Origin: Synechococcus sp. BL107
GTDB taxonomy: Bacteria; Cyanobacteriota; Cyanobacteriia; PCC-6307; Cyanobiaceae
Length of the DNA: 64,000 bases
Assembly: GCF_000153805.1 (NCBI RefSeq)
Contig: NZ_DS022298.1
Coordinates: forward strand, 796,756 to 860,755
Reading direction: 5' to 3'
Shown: one piece after another, positions 1-9,481 of the stretch
Layout of the letters: the number at the start of each line of letters is the position of its first letter
How positions within the stretch are numbered: position 1 is the stretch's first letter
Position numbers and translations under genes: made by a program
Notes under the pieces: model-generated
The model's input: only the letters and a program-made list of their open reading frames with translations
What the model was told of the DNA's origin: nothing
Databases searched by the model: none

Positions 1-387
1 ATCAGACTTAGCCAAACCGTTTACGAAGTCACGAACAGTGATTTCACCGTTCAATAGTCGCGCCTCAAGTGACGTTTCTCTTTGGCTTTCTCTGGGGTGC
101 AGGTTACCTAGTACTTGACGATAAGCAGCCGCGATCACTCGCTCAAGAGCTGCTGCATTGTCTGGATTGTACTGATCAAACACTGATCCGAAGGGGCATT
201 CGGCGTGCAAGCGGGGCCCAATTCCAATCCCCATCGATGCACAGTGCTGACGCTTGTACTCAGCGCGTACTCCTGCGACTGTTCGGTGTGCTGTGTTTTT
301 ACCGGCTTTGCTTTGTGTGGAGAAAGCAGCGGGTCCGGTTCGAGTAGCCGAAGTGAGAGACTTCAGGCTGGTTTCTGTGCCGAGCAT
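1..387 (-). CDS. mpeC: Phycoerythrin II-associated linker MpeC (N-terminal part, cut by window edge)
   Basis: Seen: 129 codons are open from an ATG at 387 to the left edge. A Cys falls at residue 49, followed by a GIGIGPRLHAECPF-type motif and the start of a phycobilisome linker domain (AAYRQVLGN, then a NGEITVRDFVNGLAKSD-like stretch). Known: MpeC joins PEII hexamers in the distal rod and carries phycourobilin on Cys49; this position matches exactly. It lies downstream of mpeBA on the same strand, with a terminator between, so it probably has its own promoter in 388-554. The paralogs MpeD and MpeE elsewhere in the window share the Cys plus GxGPR block. The C-terminus is unseen, so the full length cannot be judged. 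Confidence 0.88.
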   Translation of the reverse strand, partial: MLGTETSLKSLTSATRTGPAAFSTQSKAGKNTAHRTVAGVRAEYKRQHCASMGIGIGPRLHAECPFGSVFDQYNPDNAAALERVIAAAYRQVLGNLHPRESQRETSLEARLLNGEITVRDFVNGLAKSD

Positions 388-554
388 GATTTGTGAGGGG
401 GTGATGTTGTGGACGGTTCGTCACATCTCCCTGAAGGAATTACAGGTCTTGTAAAAACCTTTTGGTCAAAGTGACGTTCTCTAGAGATTCAAGCTTTATT
501 TGTTGGCTAAATAAAATGTCAGAGACTTTCGGTTGATTGTTGCTTGCAATTGGT

Positions 555-585
555 AAAAAAAAGGGTGGGCATTGCCCACCCCTTT
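555..585 (-). terminator. Rho-independent terminator of mpeBA
   Basis: Read on the minus strand this is a GC-rich perfect stem (GGGTGGGCA paired with TGCCCACCC) with a three-base loop region, followed by a run of eight T. It sits about 35 bases past the mpeA stop and before the mpeC start, so it should end most mpeBA transcripts. Confidence 0.9.
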
Positions 586-620
586 GTTTGCTGTGTTTTA
601 ACAACAACCAGGCTGATTGA

Positions 621-1118
621 TCAGCCCAGTGAGTTGATCACGTAGTCCAGCAACTGGTTGTAGGAGGTCAGAGCCTGGGGGCTCATGTCGCGAGGGGCGC
701 AACCGTCGTTACGCATCTGGGAGAAACCAGCCACGTAGGTGCCAGCGTCGATGCTGAGCGCCTTGTAGACCTCTTTTTGGCCATTGATAGCCAGCTCATC
801 CAGGGGGCCTGTGCCGCCGGCGACCAAGCAGTAGTTGATCAGACGCAGGTAGTGAACAAAGTCACGCTTGCACTTCTCTTTGCCTTCAGTAGCGCACTGG
901 CGGGGCTGACGGCCAGTAGCACCGTTGGGGTACTGGGCGTACACAGCGTCAACAGCACGCTGAGCAATGCCGTCGTAGTTCTGGGAGAGCTTTTCAGCGG
1001 CTTCCAAACGTGCAGCAGCGCGTTGGATAGAACCCTGAACTGACTCCATGTCGGAGGAAGAAGGGAAGCGGGAAGCGCTATCGGCAGCGCCGACCACGGT
1101 GGTGATGACGGACTTCAT
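621..1118 (-). CDS. mpeA: C-phycoerythrin class II alpha subunit
   Basis: Phycobiliprotein alpha chain of PEII, the outermost rod pigment of marine Synechococcus. The 165 residues include the three bilin-binding cysteines expected for MpeA, at 75, 83 (in the EKCKRD motif) and 140. The two extra-PUB type sites distinguish it from class I PE and from phycocyanin. It follows mpeB by 44 bases and shares a transcript ending at the hairpin near 570. The bilin on Cys83 is set by the HEAT-repeat enzyme encoded upstream (1891-3093) and, in chromatic acclimaters, by MpeZ, which is not seen here. Family assignment is firm; chromophore identity cannot be read from the sequence. Confidence 0.96.
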   Translation of the reverse strand: MKSVITTVVGAADSASRFPSSSDMESVQGSIQRAAARLEAAEKLSQNYDGIAQRAVDAVYAQYPNGATGRQPRQCATEGKEKCKRDFVHYLRLINYCLVAGGTGPLDELAINGQKEVYKALSIDAGTYVAGFSQMRNDGCAPRDMSPQALTSYNQLLDYVINSLG

Positions 1119-1162
1119 TTTGAGGAAGTAAGTGGGTGTGGACGTTTAAATAAAGACGTGGC

Positions 1163-3093
<1,931 letters not shown>

Positions 3094-3246
3094 TTCCGGA
3101 AGCACTGAACAAAATTAGCACTTCAGGCAGGAAGGCCCTGTTGCCAGAACAGATCCTTGGTGTAGGCAGTGTTGCATATCATTTTTTTGAGGTGGTGAAT
3201 GTGGGAGAGTCGTGTCTGTTAATCTCTACACAACAACTGGTATGAG

Positions 3247-3567
3247 ATGCCTGTCGGAGCTGAAGCTGAATTAGCCCTGTCTCACTTCGTTGAGACCATG
3301 TGCGGTAATCCTCAGGTTCAGGATGATTTGAATGATGTTGATGATTTAGAGAGGCTGCGTATTGTTGTTCAATCTGTTGAGTCTTCACTCACAGGAGCAG
3401 CATTAATTCCCTTTGAACAAGCGACAAGAACTCCAAAGATTCTCGTAGATTCCGGTGTATCAGCTCAGGCAATACCTTGGCGTTTGTTGCGTTGTACCGG
3501 TGGCCCATTGGTCTTGCAACTTATCTGTAAGAAGGCTAATTTTGCGATCTGGATAGAGAGTTGCTGA
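3247..3567 (+). CDS. Conserved hypothetical protein of the phycobilisome cluster
   Basis: A 106-residue protein of unknown function, first of three small plus-strand genes set between the MpeA lyase gene and cpeR. It is acidic in the first half (runs such as DDLNDVDDLERLR) and hydrophobic toward the end, with three Cys (residues 19, 82 and 93) and no recognised domain. Its TGA overlaps the ATG of the next gene (TGATG), so the two are translationally coupled. Location suggests a role tied to phycoerythrin assembly or control, but this is inference from context only. Confidence 0.7.
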   Translation: MPVGAEAELALSHFVETMCGNPQVQDDLNDVDDLERLRIVVQSVESSLTGAALIPFEQATRTPKILVDSGVSAQAIPWRLLRCTGGPLVLQLICKKANFAIWIESC

Positions 3568-3863
3568 TGTCAATCGAGTCTTTAAATTGTTTTTTAAATG
3601 ATGTGGTCCGATTCCATGAGCTGGCGACAGGTCTTAAGGCACTGTCCAGTCATGATCAGATTATTGCTTTTGGGCAAAGCCAAGGTTTTGATTTCACTGA
3701 AAGTGAGTGGAATACCCTTTTTAATCAGGATTTTGAGCTCCAGTCAGACTCAATTCAGCAATCAATTCTGTCTGCGAACCCAGTTCACTGGTCGTGGGCA
3801 TTTCGACAACACACAGTATGGAGGGCTATGCTGATGCATGGTGCTGGCGATGGAAGTGCCTAA
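3567..3863 (+). CDS. Nif11-like domain protein
   Basis: 98 residues. The N-terminal half (SLNCFLNDVVRF, then ALSSHDQIIAFGQSQGFDF) has the Nif11-family pattern: a short helix, a D/E-rich helix and a GFDFTxxE motif. The C-terminal tail is rich in Trp and His (HWSWAFRQHTVW). Known: Nif11 domains occur in nitrogen-fixation-linked proteins and as leader regions of some cyanobacterial peptide precursors. Here there is no double-Gly cleavage site and no modification enzyme nearby, so a natural-product role is unlikely. The start overlaps the stop of the preceding gene. Function unknown. Confidence 0.75.
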   Translation: MSIESLNCFLNDVVRFHELATGLKALSSHDQIIAFGQSQGFDFTESEWNTLFNQDFELQSDSIQQSILSANPVHWSWAFRQHTVWRAMLMHGAGDGSA

Positions 3864-3898
3864 AGCCAGCGATCTTTGCAAACTAGTTATTTGTTCTT

Positions 3899-4120
3899 AT
3901 GTCTGATTTAGAACAAGATCAACTCCTTGAGCGTTTTATTGCCTTAGCTCGAACAAATGACGATCTTCGTGATGAAATCAAAAGTGCCTTAAATCAAGAT
4001 GAGGTGATTTCAATCGCAGAACGTCATGGTTTTGCAGTGGATTCCTTGGCAATTCTAAGAAAATGGAGTCAGCACACCGATTTTTCTAAACCCACATGGA
4101 TGGGATGGTTCGATGAATAA
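3899..4120 (+). CDS. Small Nif11-like domain protein
   Basis: 73 residues: an acidic N-terminal helix (QDQLLERFIALARTNDDLRDEIKSAL) and a DEVISIAERHGF motif typical of the Nif11-like fold, then a Trp-containing tail (KPTWMGWF). It resembles the N-terminal part of the upstream gene, suggesting duplication. It ends four bases before the convergent cpeR stop, so the two transcription units meet tail to tail without a visible terminator. Function unknown; cluster location suggests a phycobilisome-related role. Confidence 0.72.
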   Translation: MSDLEQDQLLERFIALARTNDDLRDEIKSALNQDEVISIAERHGFAVDSLAILRKWSQHTDFSKPTWMGWFDE

Positions 4121-4123
4121 ACA

Positions 4124-4429
4124 TTAGCTGTTGATTTCCGAGTAGCGCGTTTGATGGTTTCCTTTTTTCGCCCAATACGTCACGAACTCTTCTCCGCCTG
4201 GGCGCGGAACACTGGCTATCGCTCTCAAGATTTTGAACGATCGATTCGGACCCATTGGCCAATTGCCAACAGCTTTGATTGCACGGACTTTTCCCCCCAT
4301 AGATTCAATGCAAAGTTCGAATTTTTCTAATTGTGTTTGATCAACAGTCTCAAAAATAAAATCAGTCCCGTCGCATATCAAATGCTGTGAGCGAATCCAG
4401 GCTTTAATTTGTTTCCCATGATCAAGCAT
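4124..4429 (-). CDS. cpeR: Phycoerythrin operon activator CpeR
   Basis: A 101-residue basic protein with the CpeR core: IKAWIRSQHLICDGTDFIFETV near the start, NWPMGPNRSFKILRA in the middle and GGEEFVTYWAKKG toward the end. Known: in Fremyella/Calothrix CpeR is required for cpeBA expression and sits last in the cpeCDESTR operon. Here it directly abuts the cpeT stop with no gap, so it is co-transcribed with cpeS and cpeT. No classical DNA-binding helix-turn-helix is evident. Assignment rests on conserved motifs and identical gene order. Confidence 0.85.
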   Translation of the reverse strand: MLDHGKQIKAWIRSQHLICDGTDFIFETVDQTQLEKFELCIESMGGKVRAIKAVGNWPMGPNRSFKILRAIASVPRPGGEEFVTYWAKKGNHQTRYSEINS

Positions 4430-5044
4430 TCACGATTCCTTCTGTTCTATCCAGCTAGTTGAAATGAGTTCTGAAAAATTTTCGATCCGTTTGAACCGCA
4501 GAGGTCCATGCTCAGAACCCCATTGTGGTTGATCGGTTGCAGGATCAAAGCCACGATCACGACTGATCCAATTGTTTGCATCAACTTCGACTTCGCTTAC
4601 TAAATAAGTAAGACTGCCATTTCTAGGGACCAAACATTTTTTTCCGGGTTCTACTGATCCGATATATTTGCCGTCGCTTTCTTCTGTGAAATGCATTGCG
4701 CATCCGCAACGGCTTTTAAGACTTGTTTGTTCAAGCGATTCAAGTAATTCAGGATTACTTCCGGAGCCAGCCAATCGGTCCTTATTAGCAAAATCAAAGT
4801 TTTCAACAATAAAGGTATCGTCTTTTATTTTTAGTCGATGAATCCCTTGGCGATAAGGGTTCCATTTGGCGTAATCATAAAATTGCTCAGAATAAAATCC
4901 AGGTCCCTCAAAGATTTCCCAGGGTAATGGACGAAATACTATATTGATTCGAGCAAAATCTTTCGGGTTGACTTGTGCTTGCTCATAATTGTCATAAATT
5001 CCTGCGAGTGTTCTGGCAAATCTCAGCTGCTGTTCTATTTCCAT
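4430..5044 (-). CDS. cpeT: CpeT-type bilin lyase or chaperone
   Basis: 204 residues of the CpeT/CpcT family, beta-barrel proteins that attach bilin to Cys of beta subunits or act as chromophore chaperones. Recognisable blocks are FRPLPWEIFEGPGFYSEQ near residues 36-53, YRQGIHRL, a CGCAMHF motif near 113 and GSVEPGKKCLVPRNG near 128-142. It lies 14 bases downstream of cpeS and immediately upstream of cpeR. Known: Fremyella CpeT is implicated in chromophorylation of CpeB. The exact cysteine served here cannot be told from the sequence. Confidence 0.9.
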   Translation of the reverse strand: MEIEQQLRFARTLAGIYDNYEQAQVNPKDFARINIVFRPLPWEIFEGPGFYSEQFYDYAKWNPYRQGIHRLKIKDDTFIVENFDFANKDRLAGSGSNPELLESLEQTSLKSRCGCAMHFTEESDGKYIGSVEPGKKCLVPRNGSLTYLVSEVEVDANNWISRDRGFDPATDQPQWGSEHGPLRFKRIENFSELISTSWIEQKES

Positions 5045-5058
5045 GAATTAACCTCTTT

Positions 5059-5595
5059 CTAAACTTTAATTCTTCGAACTTCTGATGCGAAAGATGATTG
5101 GAGGATTCCAGATCCCTCGGATGTCTTTAAGACGGAAGAGCGACAGCGAACATGCTCGGATACGAACCAAATCCTTTCTTGAGCGATGGATTGCTCATAA
5201 TTAGTTTCTAAAATAAACGTTCCATCATTGAGGAATCGATAGCTGGACTCTGCAGGGAAAGATTCTGCATACCCTACGCTTCTTAGAAGATGTCCTGATG
5301 TTTGATCTTTAGGGATCGGAATGATGATGCACGAGCCTGAGGATACAGCTGTTGGATCATCTGGTTCCCAATCACTTTCTGCATTCCATTCCATTTTAAA
5401 TGGAGAAGTATAAGCGCTGTCGTCTGGCTGAGAAGAATTTTTTATTGCCTCTTTGATTTCCTTGTTATCCGTATCGAGTTGCGTAATGGTGATCTCGCTG
5501 AGAACATCTTCGAATTGTTGAAAAGCCAATGAATGGCCAGATCTCATTGATCGCCATTCGCCCAAGCTTTGAGCAACAAATTGCTCAATATTCAT
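5059..5595 (-). CDS. cpeS: Phycoerythrobilin lyase CpeS
   Basis: 178 residues of the CpcS/CpeS lipocalin-like lyase family. The family opening is present (IEQFVAQSLGEWRSMRSGHSLAFQQFE), as are the beta-strand segments YRFLNDGTFILETNY and ERIWFVSEHVRCRSSV. Known: CpeS attaches PEB to the Cys82-type site of PE beta chains. The start ATG at 5595 lies inside the last codons of a 60-codon upstream frame (5585-5767), an 11-base overlap consistent with translational coupling. It begins the S-T-R part of the operon. Confidence 0.9.
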   Translation of the reverse strand: MNIEQFVAQSLGEWRSMRSGHSLAFQQFEDVLSEITITQLDTDNKEIKEAIKNSSQPDDSAYTSPFKMEWNAESDWEPDDPTAVSSGSCIIIPIPKDQTSGHLLRSVGYAESFPAESSYRFLNDGTFILETNYEQSIAQERIWFVSEHVRCRSSVLKTSEGSGILQSSFASEVRRIKV

Positions 5596-5767
5596 CTTGA
5601 TGGAGAGCTGATCGACTGTCGTGCTGTGTATTAGGTAAATTGCTTTGCATCATGTTCACCAAAGAATCCACCATCATGGACATCGCCATTGGTACAGATG
5701 ACACAGACTCATTGAAGGCTTCGCTTTGATTGTGTTGTGGACCTGTGCTGTGGCTAAGGATGGGCAT
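5585..5767 (-). CDS. Small hypothetical protein upstream of cpeS
   Basis: A 60-codon ATG frame whose stop lies 11 bases inside cpeS, on the same strand and in the gap between cpeE and cpeS. The product is Met-rich in the middle (VPMAMSMMVDSLVNMMQSN) with a polar, His-containing N-terminus and no recognised domain. The overlap with cpeS and the lack of another candidate in the 300-base gap support a real gene, possibly one of the uncharacterised genes listed for marine Synechococcus phycobilisome regions. It could also be only a coupling leader for cpeS. Confidence 0.5.
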   Translation of the reverse strand: MPILSHSTGPQHNQSEAFNESVSSVPMAMSMMVDSLVNMMQSNLPNTQHDSRSALHQDEY

Positions 5768-5894
5768 TTGTAAAATTAAAAGGACGGTTGACGAAATGCT
5801 TGAGAGATCGTGACCCGTTTGGGAATCGACTTGCTAAGCCTGACCCAAATCATCGCCGATCTCTTTGATGTGTGGCCGATAAAGGCCCTATTCG

Positions 5895-6629
5895 TTAAGC
5901 CTTCGCAATAGAAGAGATCCGTCCACCCTGCTTCAGGATGCTTTGGATCGTTGCCGACATGGAGGTTTGGCTCACCACCGAGTTTTGAACAGCCCGCCGG
6001 TTGGCGCCAATTTGACGCCCGGACGTCCATGTGATTCTGAGGGCATTGGCATTTCCGACGCTCTTGCGATCAATGATGGTTGGCGAACTTCCCGTTGAGA
6101 GGCTGTTTAGAAGCCTGGATCCCTTTGCGGCACCATCAAACCCTGCATAGCCAGCGTCAACAGCTGCGGCACGTGGATAATTAATTGTTCTGCCACCGCT
6201 AACGGTTTGAGTTGATCTGTTATGGGGTACTTGATCAACACCGAAAACTTGCAGATATTCATCGCTGTAGGTGTAGCTAGCAATTTCAGCGTCGTAGCCA
6301 TGTTCGTTCATTAAACGAACGTGCGCCATCAGTTCTGCTTGATCATGTGGTGCACGTCCAAGCAGGTGTTTGAAGTTGAGTTCAACAAAACGGTAAGGAC
6401 TGCTTGGCTCAAGAAATAGCTTTCTGTAGGTTTCTGACTGTGCCAAGGCAGTGACAAAACCTTGCACGGTGAGATCACCATTCATAAACAAGGCTTCGAG
6501 TGACTGATTCACATCAAGCTCCATCAGATGACGGTTGCCAAAGACTTGTTTGTAGATCGACTGAATTACCTCATCGGCATGGCCGAGGTCAGTATTAGCA
6601 GGTGCGACCAGTGTTTGGGTGTCCGTCAT
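5895..6629 (-). CDS. cpeE: Phycoerythrin I-associated rod linker CpeE
   Basis: 244 residues with one phycobilisome linker (REP) domain: IYKQVFGNRHLMELD near 25-39, ALFMNGDLTVQGFV, RFVELNFKHLLGRAPHDQAE near 81-100 and EYLQVFGVDQVP. A short C-terminal remnant of the CpcD-like capping domain (ATIQSILKQGGRISSI) follows. No Cys-containing PUB motif precedes the domain, unlike the MpeC group. Third in the order cpeC-mpeD-cpeE, matching the known arrangement of these linkers. The E assignment is by position and length; C and E linkers are similar. Confidence 0.82.
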   Translation of the reverse strand: MTDTQTLVAPANTDLGHADEVIQSIYKQVFGNRHLMELDVNQSLEALFMNGDLTVQGFVTALAQSETYRKLFLEPSSPYRFVELNFKHLLGRAPHDQAELMAHVRLMNEHGYDAEIASYTYSDEYLQVFGVDQVPHNRSTQTVSGGRTINYPRAAAVDAGYAGFDGAAKGSRLLNSLSTGSSPTIIDRKSVGNANALRITWTSGRQIGANRRAVQNSVVSQTSMSATIQSILKQGGRISSIAKA

Positions 6630-6718
6630 TGTTTGATGAAAGTGGAGGGAAGAGTGTTGGATTCACCCCCCCACCCAGTGGGGAGGCTATTGAATGAAAT
6701 GCAAGATCAATGCTTCAG

Positions 6719-8359
6719 TTACATCACTTCAGTGATAGAAACAATCTTGCCGCCACGGGCATGGATGTATTTCATCTGGCTCGACATGTCTTTGCCGGAT
6801 ACCAGATAAGTATTTCCTGCAGTGCGTTGACGTCCTCGGGCTGCTTGAGCACCCACCACAATCCGGAAACGCTTCTTGGTGGGATCAGGCGCACCAGATT
6901 GTGTGCCAGTCCGGTTGATCCTTGTGGTGGTGGAGCTCCAGCCTCCAGGAACCATGCCGGTTGCAACAGACGTTACGAGGGACGAACTGGTTTGAACGGT
7001 GTCGCTAGCAGCGAAGCCTTCAGCCAATTTCAGGTGACGGTTGAAAGCCACTTGAGAGCGGCCATTTTCAGACAGGATTCGTGCGAATGGCACGGTGTCT
7101 TCCCCGAAGGTGCTCTGGTATTCCTCGCAGTCGACGTAACTGGCGATTTCTGCGTCGTAGCCGCCCTCAGCCAGAATTTTTGTGTGCTCACTGATTTCAG
7201 CCTGAGACTTTGGCGCGCGTCCGAGGAAGTGCTTGAAGTTCAGTTCGATAAAGCGATAAGGGGCGTTGGTCTCAAAGAAACGACGCTTGTATTCAGCCGA
7301 CAATCCAATCGCACGGACAAATTCTCGAGTGCTGAGGTAACCATCGATGAACTTGCTCTCCGCTGAGATGGCGCGCTCAAATTCCATCAGATGGGGGTTG
7401 CCCATTACTTGCTTGTACGACGCGCGAATCAATGCTGCGAGCTGATCTGGGCTATCGCCTGGGCAGCGCTGATAAGTTTCCTGCTCTCGTTGCCCCAAAC
7501 CGAAGTACACGTAGGAGTCACCACGCATGGGTGCATTGTCTTTCCCACTGGTGACACCAGGGGCTTTGCTTGCGAAGCGAGCGCCGCCGCCTGCAGATGG
7601 GCGGATCCCAAATGGTTGCGATGGGACGCTGATTCGAGGAGCGGTACCGCTGCCAAGGCTTGTGGTTAAAGCGCTGCTTCCGCCACGGGCACTGTCGCTA
7701 CCGGCAAAGCTTTTCTGAATCGCCGCGAGCATTGGGAATGCTGCGGTGGAGAGATCCGCCGGGGAGCTCCAAGACCGTGCGTAAGGCACCACATTGCTAC
7801 CAAACACCTCGAGGTATTCGGCCGAATCGACGATGCTGTCGATGACAGCTGCTTGCCCGTGCTCCGCCTGCAGGGAAATTTTTGCCGACATCTCTGCTTG
7901 GGAGTGCGGTGCCCGGCCAAGGAGATGTTTGAAATTCAGTTCAATGCCGCGCTGAGGGGCAACGGATAAGAAAAAGCGGCTTTTGTAAAAGCTTGATTTC
8001 GCCAGGCCTCGAATGAAATTACGGACATCGAGGTCTCCATTACGCAGTTGAGCTTCCAGCTCGGCGCAACGCTCGAAATCCATCACATGCGCATTGCCAA
8101 ATACCTGCCGATAGGCGGCTGCAATGACGTCATTCAGAGCCGATGAATCATCTGGGCTATAGCACTCTGAGGTGACGCGGTGAGGGCAATCCGCATGACT
8201 GCGAGGTCCAACCCCGATCGCCAGTTGATCGCATGATTGCTTGAGGAATTCACCAATCGTGAGAGCAGGTTTTTTGCCGACCCCTTTGCGTTCAAAGCTG
8301 ACGGGGCTGCTCCATTTTGTTTCTGCGCCGAATCCTTTTGAAGCTTGAGTTGTGTCCAT
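6719..8359 (-). CDS. mpeD: Fused phycoerythrin linker MpeD (two linker domains)
   Basis: 546 residues with two linker domains. The first half resembles MpeC: Cys43 followed by GVGPRSHADCP, then AAYRQVFGNAHVMDFERC near 90 and IELNFKHLLGRAPHSQAE. The second half (from about 290) carries KQVMGNPHLMEFERA and IELNFKHFLGRAPKSQAE, ending in a CpcD-like domain (FRIVVGAQ to GGKIVSITEV). Known: marine Synechococcus MpeD is an unusually long linker (548 residues in WH8102) that fuses an MpeC paralog with a CpeD-like linker and carries phycourobilin. It therefore likely bridges the PEI-PEII junction of the rod. Flanked by cpeC and cpeE in one transcript. Confidence 0.92.
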   Translation of the reverse strand: MDTTQASKGFGAETKWSSPVSFERKGVGKKPALTIGEFLKQSCDQLAIGVGPRSHADCPHRVTSECYSPDDSSALNDVIAAAYRQVFGNAHVMDFERCAELEAQLRNGDLDVRNFIRGLAKSSFYKSRFFLSVAPQRGIELNFKHLLGRAPHSQAEMSAKISLQAEHGQAAVIDSIVDSAEYLEVFGSNVVPYARSWSSPADLSTAAFPMLAAIQKSFAGSDSARGGSSALTTSLGSGTAPRISVPSQPFGIRPSAGGGARFASKAPGVTSGKDNAPMRGDSYVYFGLGQREQETYQRCPGDSPDQLAALIRASYKQVMGNPHLMEFERAISAESKFIDGYLSTREFVRAIGLSAEYKRRFFETNAPYRFIELNFKHFLGRAPKSQAEISEHTKILAEGGYDAEIASYVDCEEYQSTFGEDTVPFARILSENGRSQVAFNRHLKLAEGFAASDTVQTSSSLVTSVATGMVPGGWSSTTTRINRTGTQSGAPDPTKKRFRIVVGAQAARGRQRTAGNTYLVSGKDMSSQMKYIHARGGKIVSITEVM

Positions 8360-8418
8360 GGTTCAGGGGAGGGGGGGAATGGTTCGAGGAAGTGTCGTTG
8401 AAGAAAATCCTGAAAGGA

Positions 8419-9303
8419 TCAGGTCACCGGAGTGATGCTTGCGATTTTTCCGCCTTCGCGGTGAATCCGAATGAATTGCTCAGAGAGCTTGTTGAAAGGC
8501 ACGTAATAAATGCGGTTACTGCGCACATAGCGGGAGATGCGGCGCACATTATTGGCGCTGTATCCCGTCACTTCGACGCGATAGGTCATGCCCTCTTCGC
8601 CTGCGCCCACGCCAAGACGGGTCGGAGCATCCTGGAGATTGCGGGACGGACGGAAACTCCAGCCTGAGGTTTCGCTGGAGGACGGTGGAATCACCGCAAG
8701 AGGGCGGTTTTGATAGGCAGCTCCACCAAGTTTGCTGCTAATGCCGGCGAGATCTCCTTTCAGGCTGCTGCTGCTGTTGCCCCGCAGAAGTTGGAAACTC
8801 CAGGTGAATTCTTGAAGGGTGGTGCAGCTTTCAGTTTTCCAGCCACGTTGGTAGGGAACGATCCATTCTCCGAATGCGTTTTGGTAGTCGTCGCAATCAA
8901 GAAAGCTGTCGATATCAGCGTCGTACCCCTTGGCGTCAAGCCGTTCGGAGTGGTCGCGCATCTCCTGGAAGTCGATGGGTGCTCGACCCATCAGGTGACG
9001 GAATGCCAACTCGATGTAGCGGTATCGAGCGCATGTCTCGAAGAAGCGACTGCGATACAAATCACTCTTGGCGATCCGGCGAACGAATTCCCGAACGCTG
9101 ATCTCACCAAGCTTGAATTGCGATTCAGCAACCAGCTGACGCTCGCTCTCCATCACATAGGCGTTGCCAAGCACTTGCTTATAAACAGCGCGAATAATCT
9201 GCTCCTTTTTGGAGTCTTCATCGCCCGGGAGAAGTTCTAGTGGCGCTTCACTCTCTTCGGAGAAGCGTTCTACCCCCAGAAGCGAGGCAGGACCGAAAGG
9301 CAT
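8419..9303 (-). CDS. cpeC: Phycoerythrin I-associated rod linker CpeC
   Basis: 294 residues from the ATG at 9303 (MPFGPASLLGVERF); a TTG nine codons upstream is possible but less likely. One linker domain (IIRAVYKQVLGNAYVMESERQ, YIELAFRHLMGRAPIDFQEM) is followed by a Ser/Gly-rich spacer and a complete CpcD-like C-terminal domain (TYRVEVTGYSANNVRRISRYVRS to GGKIASITPV). The absence of an N-terminal Cys-PUB motif places it with PEI linkers. First gene of the apparent cpeC-mpeD-cpeE-cpeS-cpeT-cpeR run, so the operon promoter should lie in 9304-9481. Confidence 0.85.
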   Translation of the reverse strand: MPFGPASLLGVERFSEESEAPLELLPGDEDSKKEQIIRAVYKQVLGNAYVMESERQLVAESQFKLGEISVREFVRRIAKSDLYRSRFFETCARYRYIELAFRHLMGRAPIDFQEMRDHSERLDAKGYDADIDSFLDCDDYQNAFGEWIVPYQRGWKTESCTTLQEFTWSFQLLRGNSSSSLKGDLAGISSKLGGAAYQNRPLAVIPPSSSETSGWSFRPSRNLQDAPTRLGVGAGEEGMTYRVEVTGYSANNVRRISRYVRSNRIYYVPFNKLSEQFIRIHREGGKIASITPVT

Positions 9304-9481
9304 GAATTTTCTCGCGTTAGCACCAGGCAATACTCAGTCAGAAGTGCTGATGTAGAGCAGCTTCTTTATAAACCTCAATCAAGTGTTGCCAAGTATTGCG
9401 TGACACATCAATTACTTGCCATCGCAAGGGCTTTGGCTGCCTTTTTAGGGTGAACGCCTCGGTTGAGTGTTTTGAGGCCGT

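Noticed and set aside
3567-4120. Nif11-like genes as precursors of a modified peptide natural product
   Set aside because: No Gly-Gly type cleavage site, no Cys/Ser/Thr-rich core and no lanthionine or radical SAM enzyme or exporter nearby.
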